This document shows, piece after piece, positions 1-7,722 of a stretch of 21,160 nt of DNA (the stretch's first letter is position 1; every line of letters starts with the position of its first letter). The notes below the pieces were generated by a model that had not been told where the DNA came from, made no database searches, and saw only the letters and a list, made by a program, of their open reading frames with translations. Source of the DNA: Clostridia bacterium (GTDB taxonomy: Bacteria; Bacillota_A; Clostridia; Oscillospirales; CAG-272); assembly GCA_017652965.1 (NCBI GenBank), contig JAGBZZ010000297.1, forward strand, positions 1 to 21,160. The letters run 5' to 3'. A program made the translations under genes and the position numbers.

Positions 1-154
1 CGCCATGCTTGGCAATAACGGTACCCTCGAAAAGCTGGATACGCTCTCTGGTTCCTTCCTTGATCTTGTTGTGAACGCGGATCACGTCACCAACCTCGAA
101 CTGGGGAACCTCCTTCTTAAGTTGCTCACTCACAAAAGCCTGGATCTTATCCAT
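1..154 (-). CDS. rplS: 50S ribosomal protein L19, N-terminal part (runs off the window)
   Basis: L19 is a structural protein of the large ribosomal subunit at the 30S/50S interface. The leftward reading frame starts with [17 protein letters not shown] and continues with the family hallmarks [20 protein letters not shown] and [13 protein letters not shown], matching the conserved GD-x-V-x-V and EG-x-RER-x-Q-x-FEG segments of bacterial L19. About 51 of the usual 115 or so residues are present; the rest lies left of base 1. The ATG at 154-152 is preceded by a GGAGGG ribosome binding site at 165-160, which fixes the start. A near-consensus promoter lies about 100 nt upstream. In many Firmicutes rplS is co-directional with and just upstream of lepB, but here it diverges from that gene set. 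Identity is near certain. Confidence 0.95.
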   Translation of the reverse strand, partial: MDKIQAFVSEQLKKEVPQFEVGDVIRVHNKIKEGTRERIQLFEGTVIAKHG

Positions 155-250
155 GATGGCCCTCCTTATATCTACGAACATTCTTACGGAGCACGCAGCG
201 GACTGTTCTGTTTTTATGCCGATTGCGACGAAGCCACAACCGACTGAAGT

Positions 251-279
251 ATTTTATCACACCTCTCACCAAAAATCAA
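251..279 (-). promoter_or_regulatory. Sigma-A-type promoter of rplS
   Basis: Read leftward, a -35 element TTGATT (279-274) and a -10 element TAAAAT (256-251) are separated by exactly 17 nt. This predicts a start near 244 and a 5' leader of about 90 nt before the rplS ATG. The leader can form a small stem (TTGTGGC with GTCGCAA, two G-U pairs), so an autoregulatory L19 leader is possible, but I cannot match it to a known motif by eye. Confidence 0.75.
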
Positions 280-371
280 GTCTTTTTTCGGATTTTTTTG
301 AAAAAAGCTCATTTTTTTCGCAAAGCATAAAGAAACGCGAAAAAAACAGCTTCTTTTGTTCGTTTTGCATG

Positions 372-400
372 TTGTATTTCTTCAAATTTTATGTTACAAT
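372..400 (+). promoter_or_regulatory. Sigma-A-type promoter of the apgM-lepB-rbgA-rnhB-yraN-dipeptidase-thrC operon
   Basis: TTGTAT (372-377) and TACAAT (395-400) are separated by 17 nt. A second -10-like TATAAT overlaps downstream at 400-405. The predicted start near 407 leaves only about 25 nt before the ATG at 431. There is therefore no room for a T-box, riboswitch or attenuator in front of this operon, although it contains threonine synthase. Confidence 0.7.
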
Positions 401-430
401 ATAATCGAAATACTATTGTTTGGAGTTACC

Positions 431-1660
431 ATGAAATATTTGACCGTTGTTTACGATGGAATGGCAGACCGCAGGATCCCCGCACTGGGGGATCGCACCC
501 CGATGGAGGCTGCCGAGAAGCCGTATCTTGATATGCTGAGCCGTGCCGCTCACGTCGGCACTGTCTGCAACGTCCCCGATGGCATGGTGCCGGAAAGTGA
601 TACGGCCAATCTTGCCATCCTTTCCTACGACCCCCGCACCTATTCGCGTGGCAGATCTCCCCTGGAGGCTATGAGCATGGGGCTTACCATGCAGCCCGAG
701 GACACTGCCCTGCGGTGCAATCTCGTCGCCCTCAGCGACGATGACCTGCCGTACGAGGAAAAGGTGATGCTGGATCACAGTGCCGACGAGATCTCTACCG
801 AGGAGGCAGATATTCTTATCCGCGCGCTGAACGAAAAGCTTGCCGATGACGAGCGCACGCTTTATACCGGTGTCAGCTACCGCCATTGTCTGCTTTGGAA
901 AAATGCCGATGACACCTACAATTTCTCGCGCCCGCATGACATCCTCGGTCAGGGGATCGCCCCGTATCTGCCGACCGGCGATGACGGTGCCGTATTTTTG
1001 AAATTCATGCGGGACAGCTATGACATTCTCAACAATCATCCCGTGAACAACGAGCGCCGCCGCCGTGGTCTGAAGGCCGCTAATTCCGCCTGGCTCTGGA
1101 GCCCCGGAAAGAAACCGGCACTTCCCTCCTTCTATGAAAAATGGGGATTGAAGGGCACTGTGATCTCGGCCGTGGATCTCATCAAGGGTATCGGGATCTG
1201 CGCGGGCATGGAGTCGCTTGACGTTGCGGGCGCTACCGGTAATATACATACCAATTTCCGCGGCAAGGCAGAAGCCGCCATTGAGGCCTTTACGCGCGGG
1301 CAGGATTACGTGTACATCCACGTAGAAGCCCCCGACGAATGCGGCCACCGCGCCGAGATCGAAAACAAGGTGCTGTCCATCGAGAAGATCGACTCCGAGA
1401 TCCTGGCTCCGGTCTGCGAATATCTGCGCACCGCCGGTGAGCCTTACCGCGTTCTCGTTCTGCCCGATCATCCCACCCCCTGCGCCATCCGTACGCACAC
1501 CTCCGAGCCGGTTCCGTTTATGATCTACGAAAGCGACAAGGCACACATGGGCACCACCCCCTTTACCGAGGAAAACGCCGCCGCCTGTCGCCGTCATCTT
1601 GCCGACGGTACCGATCTTATGGAGATCTTTCTTGGCAAAAAGCCGCAACTTTCTTCCTAA
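431..1660 (+). CDS. apgM: Cofactor-independent phosphoglycerate mutase family protein; probable ThrB4-type homoserine kinase
   Basis: A 409-residue member of the archaeal-type (ApgM) branch of the alkaline phosphatase superfamily. Visible motifs are the N-terminal metal-binding YDGMAD (Asp9), the nucleophile region PESDTANLAILSYDP (Ser56 in ESDTAN), the metal ligands in HVEAPDECGH, and the C-terminal LPDHPTP and RTHTSEPVPF. The ATG at 431 is chosen because it follows TTTGGAG and a 17-nt-spaced promoter; an upstream in-frame ATG at 356 would lie inside the promoter. Bacterial members of this subfamily have been proposed, and in some species supported genetically, to act as homoserine kinase (ThrB4) rather than as a glycolytic enzyme. 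The presence of thrC as last gene of the same operon favours that reading (inference). The alternative is 3-phosphoglycerate/2-phosphoglycerate interconversion. The fold is certain, the substrate is not. Confidence 0.88.
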   Translation: MKYLTVVYDGMADRRIPALGDRTPMEAAEKPYLDMLSRAAHVGTVCNVPDGMVPESDTANLAILSYDPRTYSRGRSPLEAMSMGLTMQPEDTALRCNLVALSDDDLPYEEKVMLDHSADEISTEEADILIRALNEKLADDERTLYTGVSYRHCLLWKNADDTYNFSRPHDILGQGIAPYLPTGDDGAVFLKFMRDSYDILNNHPVNNERRRRGLKAANSAWLWSPGKKPALPSFYEKWGLKGTVISAVDLIKGIGICAGMESLDVAGATGNIHTNFRGKAEAAIEAFTRGQDYVYIHVEAPDECGHRAEIENKVLSIEKIDSEILAPVCEYLRTAGEPYRVLVLPDHPTPCAIRTHTSEPVPFMIYESDKAHMGTTPFTEENAAACRRHLADGTDLMEIFLGKKPQLSS

Positions 1661-1674
1661 AAAGGAGCATCGTT

Positions 1675-2283
1675 ATGGACGAAAACCAGATCAGCTACGA
1701 GGAGATCGACCGCGAAATGCAGGAGCGGGCCGCCGCCAAGCGCCGCCGCCTGCCGCACGAGATTTTTGATTTTGCCGAGCTTATCCTGGTCACGCTTGCA
1801 CTCCTTGTCCTTGTGACCACCCTTTTCATCCGTCAAACGGTGGTGGTCGGCGGGTCGATGGAGCCCACCCTGAAAAACGGCGAGCAGTTATTTATTTCTG
1901 ACCTTTTCTACACGCCGAAGGCCGGCGATATCGTTGTGGTACAGGTGGACGGCGAAATCGCCGAGCGCTTCACCACTCTGCACGAAAACGAGGCTATCAT
2001 CAAGCGTGTGATCGCCACAGAGGGACAGACCGTGGGGATCGTCAACGGCACCGTTTATATCGATGGCGTGCCGCTTTCGGAGGACTATGTCCTCCGGGAC
2101 GGAACGGATCAAAAGCTGAATATGCCAACCGTTACGGTCAGCGAGGGGCACATCTTCTTAATGGGGGATCACCGCAACAACTCGCTTGACAGCCGTTGGT
2201 TCGGCGAGGTGGACGAGCGCACCGTGATCGGCAAGATCCTTTTCCGCTTCTTACCGCTTTCGCAGTTTGGAGGGGTGAATTGA
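1675..2283 (+). CDS. lepB: Signal peptidase I
   Basis: Membrane-bound serine/lysine protease that removes signal peptides from secreted proteins. The 202-residue protein has a charged cytoplasmic N-terminus (KRRR at 22-25), one membrane segment at about residues 34-52, then the catalytic box GGSMEPTL with Ser61, the dyad Lys110 in IIKRVIA, and the C-terminal box MGDHRNNSLDSRWFG. The layout matches the short Gram-positive type I enzymes. AAGGAG precedes the ATG by a normal distance. It is the second gene of the operon, 14 nt after the mutase-like gene, and its stop overlaps the next start (TGATG). All key residues are present. Confidence 0.96.
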   Translation: MDENQISYEEIDREMQERAAAKRRRLPHEIFDFAELILVTLALLVLVTTLFIRQTVVVGGSMEPTLKNGEQLFISDLFYTPKAGDIVVVQVDGEIAERFTTLHENEAIIKRVIATEGQTVGIVNGTVYIDGVPLSEDYVLRDGTDQKLNMPTVTVSEGHIFLMGDHRNNSLDSRWFGEVDERTVIGKILFRFLPLSQFGGVN

Positions 2284-3158
2284 TGCAATCGGATACCATC
2301 CAGTGGTTCCCGGGGCACATGGCGAAAACCCGCCGCATGATGGCGGAATGCCTCCCCAAGGTGGATATAGTGCTGGAGCTTTTGGATGCCCGCATCCCAA
2401 CCAGCTCCTCCAATCCGGAAATTCAAAAGCTGACCGAGGGAAAGCCCCTTTTGAAGATCCTGAATAAGACCTCCCTGGCGGATGCAAACGCAACGCGCCT
2501 GTGGTGTGCGAGATACGAAAAACGCGGGATTGCCTGCCTGCCTGTAGACTGTGTGACCGGTGAGGGGCTGAAAAGCGTGCCAGAGCTTGTCAGACACGTC
2601 CTTTCCGAAAAGGTAGAAAGGTATCAAGAGCGTGGAATGGCAGGCCGCCATTTGCGCGCCATGATCGTCGGGATCCCCAACGTGGGAAAATCCTCCTTGA
2701 TCAACCGCCTGGCCGGCAGTAAAAAGGCGAAGGTGGAAAACCGGCCCGGCGTCACAGTCAATAAGCAATGGGTCCCCGCCTTTGACGGATTGGATCTTTT
2801 GGATATGCCCGGCGTGCTTTGGCCGAAGTTTGAAAGCCACGCCACAGGGCTTGCTCTTGCCGTTACAGGGGCTATCAAAGACACGATCCTTGACCTTGAG
2901 GAAATCGCCTGTCGCCTTTTGACTACCCTCGGAGAGCATTATCCCGATAAGCTGACCGCGCGCTACAAGGTAAAGGAGGAGGAGCTTTCTCTCCCCCCTT
3001 ACGAGCTGATGGAGGCGATCGGCCGCCACCGCGGTTTTTTGCTTTCCGGCGGCGTTACCGATACCGAGCGCACCGCAAAAATGCTTTTGGACGAGTTCCG
3101 CCGCGGCACGATCGGCCGTATATCCCTGGAATGGCCGAAAGGAGAACAAGATGCCTGA
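2283..3158 (+). CDS. rbgA: Ribosome biogenesis GTPase RbgA (YlqF)
   Basis: Circularly permuted GTPase required for late assembly of the 50S subunit in Firmicutes. The 291-residue protein opens with [15 protein letters not shown], typical of YlqF. The permuted motif order is visible: G4-like NKTS (61-64), G1 GIPNVGKSS (130-138) and G3 DMPG (174-177), followed by the C-terminal helical domain. The chosen ATG at 2283 follows TTTGGAGGGG and overlaps the lepB stop, so translational coupling is likely; longer upstream readings would run far into lepB. One oddity is the G4 motif, NKTSLAD rather than the usual NKxDLAD, so the guanine-specifying Asp is a Ser here. The rest of the protein looks intact and functional. 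Confidence 0.94.
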   Translation: MQSDTIQWFPGHMAKTRRMMAECLPKVDIVLELLDARIPTSSSNPEIQKLTEGKPLLKILNKTSLADANATRLWCARYEKRGIACLPVDCVTGEGLKSVPELVRHVLSEKVERYQERGMAGRHLRAMIVGIPNVGKSSLINRLAGSKKAKVENRPGVTVNKQWVPAFDGLDLLDMPGVLWPKFESHATGLALAVTGAIKDTILDLEEIACRLLTTLGEHYPDKLTARYKVKEEELSLPPYELMEAIGRHRGFLLSGGVTDTERTAKMLLDEFRRGTIGRISLEWPKGEQDA

Positions 3159-3750
3159 TCTTTCCTATGAGCTTTCCTATATGGCGCAAGGCTTTACCCG
3201 CGTTTGCGGGGTGGATGAAGCCGGGCGCGGCCCGCTTTGCGGCCCTGTGGTTGCCGCCGCCGTCATTTTGGATCCCAACGACCCGATCGAGGGGCTGAAC
3301 GACTCTAAGAAGCTTTCCGAAAAGAAGAGAGAAAAGCTGTATGAGGAGATCATACGGCGTGCCATTGCCTATTCTATTGCCTCGGCCAGCCCGAGCGAGA
3401 TCGACGAGTATAACATTCTCGGTGCTACCATGCTGGCCATGGGGCGTGCCATTTCCGGCCTTTCTCCGGCCGCCGACTTTGCCCTGATCGACGGTAATAC
3501 GGTCAAGAACATTCCTATTCCCGCCGTCGGCGTTGTCAAGGGAGACGCACTTTCCGCCTCGATATCCGCCGCCAGCATCCTGGCCAAGGTTACCCGTGAC
3601 CGCATTTGCATCGAGCAGGATGCCATGTATCCGCAGTACGGGATCGCAGGACATAAGGGATACCCCACCGCCGCCCATATGGAGGCCGTGCGGAAATTCG
3701 GCCCCTCGCCGATCCACCGCATGAGCTTTCTGAAATTCCTTGACAAATGA
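3151..3750 (+). CDS. rnhB: Ribonuclease HII
   Basis: Cleaves the RNA strand of RNA/DNA hybrids and initiates removal of single ribonucleotides misincorporated in DNA. The 199-residue protein shows the hallmark [14 protein letters not shown] with catalytic Asp22 and Glu23, Asp114 in ALIDGN, and Asp132 in VVKGDA, followed by [13 protein letters not shown]. The conserved C-terminal HKGYPT and HRMSF are also present. The start overlaps the end of rbgA by 8 nt and has AAAGGAG upstream; a second in-frame ATG at 3181 is possible but lacks a binding site. It overlaps yraN at its stop (ATGA). All four acidic residues are in place. Confidence 0.96.
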   Translation: MPDLSYELSYMAQGFTRVCGVDEAGRGPLCGPVVAAAVILDPNDPIEGLNDSKKLSEKKREKLYEEIIRRAIAYSIASASPSEIDEYNILGATMLAMGRAISGLSPAADFALIDGNTVKNIPIPAVGVVKGDALSASISAASILAKVTRDRICIEQDAMYPQYGIAGHKGYPTAAHMEAVRKFGPSPIHRMSFLKFLDK

Positions 3751-4151
3751 GTGTGCCGTCTGCCGACTCCGGGCTTCACGGAAGGATCGGTGAGCGCGCG
3801 GCAGCACGCTACCTTTTCTTTAGATTTTACCGCATTCTCGAGCGGAATTGGTTCTTTCACCGCAAGGAGATCGATATCATTGCACGCCGCGGCCACACCC
3901 TGGTGATCTGCGAGGTCAAGACAAGGACGCGTACCGATGACGTCCCCTCTCCGTACGGCTCTCCCTCTTCGGCGGTAAACGCCGCCAAGGAGCAAAATCT
4001 TTTGCAGGCGGCGCGGGCTTACGTCCACGCCTCGGGATGGAAAAAGCACGTGCGCATGGACGTTATCGAGGTCTACCTCTCCCCTGCCGCCCCGGGCAAA
4101 GTGCCCCGCGTACGCAGGATCGTGCATATCAAAAATGCCTTTACAGCATAG
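3747..4151 (+). CDS. yraN: YraN family (UPF0102) nuclease-like protein
   Basis: A 134-residue protein with the UPF0102 signature: [12 protein letters not shown] near the N-terminus, then EIDIIARR (Asp43) and ICEVKTR (Glu56, Lys58). These form a PD-(D/E)XK-like active-site arrangement predicted to act on DNA. The precise role is not known. The start codon overlaps the rnhB stop as ATGA, and rnhB-yraN adjacency is common in bacteria, suggesting a shared role in nucleic acid processing. The alternative start downstream is not needed because the coupled ATG gives a normal family length. Confidence 0.9.
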   Translation: MSVPSADSGLHGRIGERAAARYLFFRFYRILERNWFFHRKEIDIIARRGHTLVICEVKTRTRTDDVPSPYGSPSSAVNAAKEQNLLQAARAYVHASGWKKHVRMDVIEVYLSPAAPGKVPRVRRIVHIKNAFTA

Positions 4152-4174
4152 ACTGAATCTGAAAGGATCCTGCT

Positions 4175-5068
4175 ATGCGACTGTTTGACCTTCATGCCGA
4201 TACCGCCGTAAAGCTATGCCTTGACGGCATCCCCTTCTCCGAAGGAGACCGTCTTGCACTTTCGGCGGACGATCTACCCGTATGGGAATGCATCACCCAG
4301 GTTTTTGCCGTATTTTCCCGCCCGAGATACTCTGATGAGGATGCCTATCGGATATTTTTCAAGGTGCGCGAGCATCTTCTTGCCGAATGTGCAACCGCCA
4401 AGGGGCATCTCAAAGCAATTCTCGCCGTAGAGGATGCCCGCCTGCTTTGCGGGATCCGCGAACGCCTTTCGGTGCTGTATCAGCACGGCGTACGCATCCT
4501 AACGCCCGTCTGGCGTGGTGAAACCGTGATAGGCGGCGCGTATGATACCGAATCGGGACTGACAGAGTTCGGAAAAGAGATCACCGAGGACTGCTTTTCG
4601 CTCGGTATCCTTACGGATGTGTCCCACGCCTCGCAAAAAACCTTTTACGAGATGGCGGAGGCTGCCGCAAAGCACAAAGCCCCCCTCATTGCCTCGCATT
4701 CCAACTCCCACGCCGTTTGTAAGCATCCGCGCAATCTGACCGATGCACAGTTTGAGGTCATACGCGTCTTTGGCGGTCTCATAGGCCTCTGCCTATGCCC
4801 TGAGCATATCACCGAGCGGCCGGCCGTGCATCGCCGCGATGTCCTGCGGCATCTTGACCACTGGCTTGCCCTCGGAGGTGAGGAAACGGTAGCCTTCGGC
4901 ACGGATTTTGACGGTACAGGCTCGCTCCCCGAGGGGCTTACGCGAAACCGTGAGCTTTTAGCCTTTTCCGACGAGATGGCACGCCTTGGATATAGCGATA
5001 CGCTGATTCGCAAGCTCTATTACCGGAACGCCGAAGCCTTTTTTGAAAAGCATTTGAAAATCAAGTAA
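4175..5068 (+). CDS. Membrane dipeptidase family (peptidase M19) protein
   Basis: A 297-residue zinc dipeptidase of the renal/membrane dipeptidase fold. It starts directly with the metal-binding HxD motif DLHADT (His7, Asp9). It also has an acidic ligand in ILAVEDA (Glu86), the LTDVSHAS motif with His151, IASHSNSHAV with His175, and FGTDFDG near the C-terminus. There is no signal peptide, so the enzyme is probably cytoplasmic, as in most bacterial M19 members, which split diverse dipeptides including D-amino-acid ones. The ATG follows GAAAGGA. It lies 23 nt after yraN and 16 nt before thrC in the same operon; a specific link to threonine metabolism is not evident. Family is secure, substrate unknown. 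Confidence 0.9.
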   Translation: MRLFDLHADTAVKLCLDGIPFSEGDRLALSADDLPVWECITQVFAVFSRPRYSDEDAYRIFFKVREHLLAECATAKGHLKAILAVEDARLLCGIRERLSVLYQHGVRILTPVWRGETVIGGAYDTESGLTEFGKEITEDCFSLGILTDVSHASQKTFYEMAEAAAKHKAPLIASHSNSHAVCKHPRNLTDAQFEVIRVFGGLIGLCLCPEHITERPAVHRRDVLRHLDHWLALGGEETVAFGTDFDGTGSLPEGLTRNRELLAFSDEMARLGYSDTLIRKLYYRNAEAFFEKHLKIK

Positions 5069-5084
5069 AGACAGGAATAAAAAA

Positions 5085-6569
5085 ATGAACTACAAAAGCA
5101 CAAGAAGCACAGGTCTCGAGACGGTGAGCGCCGCCGTTGCCATCAAAAACGGGCTTGCCCCGGACGGCGGGCTTTACATGCCCGAATCCATCCCCACACT
5201 GACCCTTGAGGATCTTTCCCGCCTTTCCGAGCTGCCGTACGCAGAGCGCGCCGCCCGCATCCTTTCGATGTACCTTACCGATTATACTGTGGAAGAACTG
5301 CTGGAGGACTGCCGTACCGCCTACAGCGAGACCCGCTTCCCCGGCGGTGCCGCCCCCCTGCATAAAATTGATGGAAGCATCCACGCCCTGGAGCTTTGGC
5401 ACGGCCCGACCTGCGCCTTTAAGGACATGGCGCTTCAGATCATGCCTCGCCTTCTTTCACGCGCCTTGAAAAAGACCGGAGAGACACGCACCGCCCTTAT
5501 CCTGGTAGCCACCTCCGGCGATACCGGCAAGGCCGCCCTTGAGGGATACCGCGACGTCCCCGGTGTCAAGATCCTCGTCTTCTACCCGACCGACGGTGTC
5601 AGCCACATCCAGAAGCTGCAGATGATCACGCAAGAGGGAGCCAACGTCTCTGTCAACGGCATCTTCGGCAATTTTGACGATGCGCAAAACGGCGTAAAGG
5701 CCATCTTCGGCGATGCCGCCATCGCTGATGAACTGAACGAAAAGGGCGTCTTCCTTTCCAGTGCCAACTCCATCAACTGGGGGCGCCTTGCCCCGCAGAT
5801 CGTTTATTACGTATCTGCCTACTGCGATATGGTAAAGGGCGGATACGTCCGCATGGGTGACCCCATCGACGTCGCCGTGCCGACCGGAAACTTCGGCAAT
5901 ATTTTCGCGGCACATCTTGCACGCGCCATGGGGCTTCCGATCCGCCATCTCGTGTGCGCCTCTAACAAAAACAACGTCCTGACAGACTTCCTGCGTACCG
6001 GAACCTACGACCGCAACCGCACCTTCTACATGACCTCCTCGCCGTCCATGGATATTTTGATCTCCAGCAATCTTGAACGGCTGATCTACCTCTTCTTTGG
6101 TCCTGTGAGAACCGCCGAATGCATGAAAATGTTGAAGGAAACCGGATCTTATTCCTTGGCAGAAGACGAGATCGCCAAAATCCGCGAGGTCTTCTCCGGT
6201 TACGAGTGCGACGAAGCGGAAACGGCCGAAAGAATCCGTATTTCCTTTAAGGATCACGGTTATCTGATGGATACGCACACCGCCGTCGGCTATCATGCGG
6301 CATGTCTCCACATCGCCGCCGCGGCAAAAAAGATTCCGCTTGTGCTTGCCTCCACGGCCAGCCCCTACAAGTTTGCCCCCGCCGTCTATGCCGCCGCCAC
6401 CGGCCGTCACGCCGCAGACGGCGTGGAAGCACTTGAGGCCCTGCAGGCGGTATCCGCCGTTCCGATCCCGGGGCCGCTCACCGGCCTTTCGGAGAAGCGC
6501 GTCCTGCATCCTGCCTCGATCGATCCCACCGATATGCCGAATGCCGTAAAGGGCTTCGCGTTTCAATAA
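5085..6569 (+). CDS. thrC: Threonine synthase
   Basis: PLP enzyme that converts O-phosphohomoserine to threonine, the last step of the pathway. At 494 residues it belongs to the long bacterial/fungal class. The N-terminus YKSTRSTG and GLAPDGGLYMPE are typical, the PLP lysine is Lys113 in HGPTCAFKDMAL, and the glycine-rich phosphate-binding segment SGDTGKAALEGY and the PTGNFGN motif follow. The start follows AGGAA. It is last in the operon that begins with the ThrB4-like protein, so product and substrate may be linked. Hom and asd genes are not in the window. The coding region ends inside the A-tract of a terminator that serves the opposite strand. Confidence 0.96.
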   Translation: MNYKSTRSTGLETVSAAVAIKNGLAPDGGLYMPESIPTLTLEDLSRLSELPYAERAARILSMYLTDYTVEELLEDCRTAYSETRFPGGAAPLHKIDGSIHALELWHGPTCAFKDMALQIMPRLLSRALKKTGETRTALILVATSGDTGKAALEGYRDVPGVKILVFYPTDGVSHIQKLQMITQEGANVSVNGIFGNFDDAQNGVKAIFGDAAIADELNEKGVFLSSANSINWGRLAPQIVYYVSAYCDMVKGGYVRMGDPIDVAVPTGNFGNIFAAHLARAMGLPIRHLVCASNKNNVLTDFLRTGTYDRNRTFYMTSSPSMDILISSNLERLIYLFFGPVRTAECMKMLKETGSYSLAEDEIAKIREVFSGYECDEAETAERIRISFKDHGYLMDTHTAVGYHAACLHIAAAAKKIPLVLASTASPYKFAPAVYAAATGRHAADGVEALEALQAVSAVPIPGPLTGLSEKRVLHPASIDPTDMPNAVKGFAFQ

Positions 6570-6591
6570 AAAAGCGGGGGTATTCCCCCGC
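6568..6591 (-). terminator. Rho-independent terminator of the DUF1540 gene, overlapping the end of thrC
   Basis: A perfect 7-bp stem GCGGGGG / CCCCCGC with a TATT loop occupies 6574-6591. Read leftward it is followed by six U residues (6573-6568), a classic terminator 5 nt beyond the DUF1540 stop. Read rightward there is no T-tract, so for thrC it can act only as a 3' stem. Confidence 0.8.
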
Positions 6592-6595
6592 CCAT

Positions 6596-6790
6596 TCACT
6601 CACCCAGGGTCGTAAGCGGATCGACCTTAGCCTTAAAGGTTGCGCAGGCCGTCTCGTGGCTTGTGGCCGCGTGATGCGGCCCCACCGCGATCTCGGAAGC
6701 GTGGCAGGTGTTGTTTTCTCCGTGATACAGGCAGTGCGCCACGTCACAGTTGACCCCCTTGAGGCACTTTTTACAAGCTTCGCTTTTCAT
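6596..6790 (-). CDS. DUF1540 small cysteine-rich protein
   Basis: A 64-residue protein with the DUF1540 pattern: CKKCLKGVNCDVAHCLYH, then NTCHASEIAVG and a C-terminal ETACATFK. It contains seven cysteines with a spacing suggestive of metal binding (inference); the function of the family is unknown. The ATG at 6790 is preceded by AAAGGAG; an overlapping upstream ATG is out of frame and stops after two codons. It is a single-gene unit, divergent from the metallophosphoesterase with only 72 nt between the starts. A TACAAT hexamer (6826-6821 leftward) could be its -10 element, but no good -35 is visible. Confidence 0.85.
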   Translation of the reverse strand: MKSEACKKCLKGVNCDVAHCLYHGENNTCHASEIAVGPHHAATSHETACATFKAKVDPLTTLGE

Positions 6791-6862
6791 TTCATTACTC
6801 CTTTCGGTTGAGGTGCTTTTATTGTATCTCAAGGATAGCCATCTTATACCTGCGGAGGGTTC

Positions 6863-7591
6863 ATGTCTACATTCGTTATTGCAGACCTCCATCTTTCCGA
6901 GGCGGAGGGATGCAACAAATCCATGGAGGTGTTTGGCCGTCGTTGGACGGGATACACCGAAAAGATCAAGAAAAACTGGCAAGCGATCATCACCCCGGAG
7001 GATGACGTCATTATTCCCGGGGATATCTCCTGGGCACTGTCGCTTCCCGAAGCGGAAAGCGACCTTCGCTTTGTGGATTCCCTGCCGGGGCGCAAGTTTT
7101 TGGGAAAGGGAAACCACGACCTTTGGTGGTCAAGCATGACGAAAAACCTCGCCGCCTGCAAGCAGTGGGGGCTTTCCACATTACATTTTCTCCATAACAA
7201 CGCCTTTGAGACCGAGGAGTTTATCCTGGCGGGCAGCCGCGGCTGGTTTTACGACGAATCTGCCGGCGGCATTCCCGAGGGAACCGATTTTGAAAAGATC
7301 ATCGCAAGAGAGGCCGGCCGCCTGCGGCTCAGCCTTTCGGCGGCGACAGCGCTCGAGGGCTTTGGTAAAAAGGAGACTGTTGCCTTTATGCACTTTCCGC
7401 CCGTATGGAACGGCTCCACCGTCCTTCCGCTTGTCGCCGTCCTGAAGGAATACGGCATCCGCCGTTGCTATTACGGGCATATCCACGGCAATTATACCGC
7501 CCCGCCGCTTGTGGAATACGACGGGATTTCTTTCGTCCTGGTATCTGCCGATTATCTTGACTTTATCCCACGCTTGATCCTGGCAGACTGA
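6863..7591 (+). CDS. Calcineurin-like metallophosphoesterase
   Basis: A 242-residue single-domain phosphoesterase. The metal-binding motifs are in canonical order: ADLHLS (Asp8, His10), PGDISW (Asp54), KGNHDLWW (Asn84, His85, Asp86), FMHFPP and YYGHIHGN near the C-terminus. Two-metal hydrolysis of a phosphoester is expected, but the substrate cannot be inferred; the clade is usually annotated simply as metallophosphoesterase. The ATG follows GGAGGG. There is no signal peptide, so it should be cytoplasmic. It precedes tig by 131 nt and is separated from it by the strong tig promoter; no convincing terminator is visible between them. Confidence 0.92.
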   Translation: MSTFVIADLHLSEAEGCNKSMEVFGRRWTGYTEKIKKNWQAIITPEDDVIIPGDISWALSLPEAESDLRFVDSLPGRKFLGKGNHDLWWSSMTKNLAACKQWGLSTLHFLHNNAFETEEFILAGSRGWFYDESAGGIPEGTDFEKIIAREAGRLRLSLSAATALEGFGKKETVAFMHFPPVWNGSTVLPLVAVLKEYGIRRCYYGHIHGNYTAPPLVEYDGISFVLVSADYLDFIPRLILAD

Positions 7592-7638
7592 TTTTTCGGC
7601 AAAAGCCCAAAAAGCTTCAAAAAAGTTGAAAATTATGC

Positions 7639-7667
7639 TTGACTTTCCGCTCAAAATGCGGTAAAAT
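7639..7667 (+). promoter_or_regulatory. Sigma-A-type promoter of tig-clpP-clpX
   Basis: TTGACT (7639-7644) and TAAAAT (7662-7667) with 17-nt spacing is the closest to consensus on this strand of the window. The predicted leader is about 50 nt and ends in GGAGG before the tig ATG. I see no CIRCE element (inverted TTAGCACTC) and no CtsR-like heptad repeat, so classical heat-shock repressor control is not apparent. Confidence 0.8.
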
Positions 7668-7722
7668 AATACGACACGTTATTTCGTTTAATACATTCAT
7701 TAATGTTTCGGAGGAAAAATCC

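Noticed and set aside
413..1648. 411-residue leftward open frame antisense to the apgM-like gene
   Set aside because: It mirrors a protein with intact catalytic motifs, promoter and binding site on the plus strand. The translation shows no family motif; long antisense frames are common in GC-rich third-position DNA.
2169..3149. 326-residue leftward open frame antisense to rbgA
   Set aside because: The RbgA motifs on the plus strand are complete, and the antisense product is motif-free.
5457..6599. 380-residue leftward open frame antisense to thrC
   Set aside because: It overlaps conserved threonine synthase sequence, and its start lies inside the terminator/DUF1540 region. It is a shadow frame.
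7592..7638. Possible terminator after the metallophosphoesterase
   Set aside because: Only 3-5 bp imperfect pairings are visible in the A-rich stretch, with no GC stem or T-tract.
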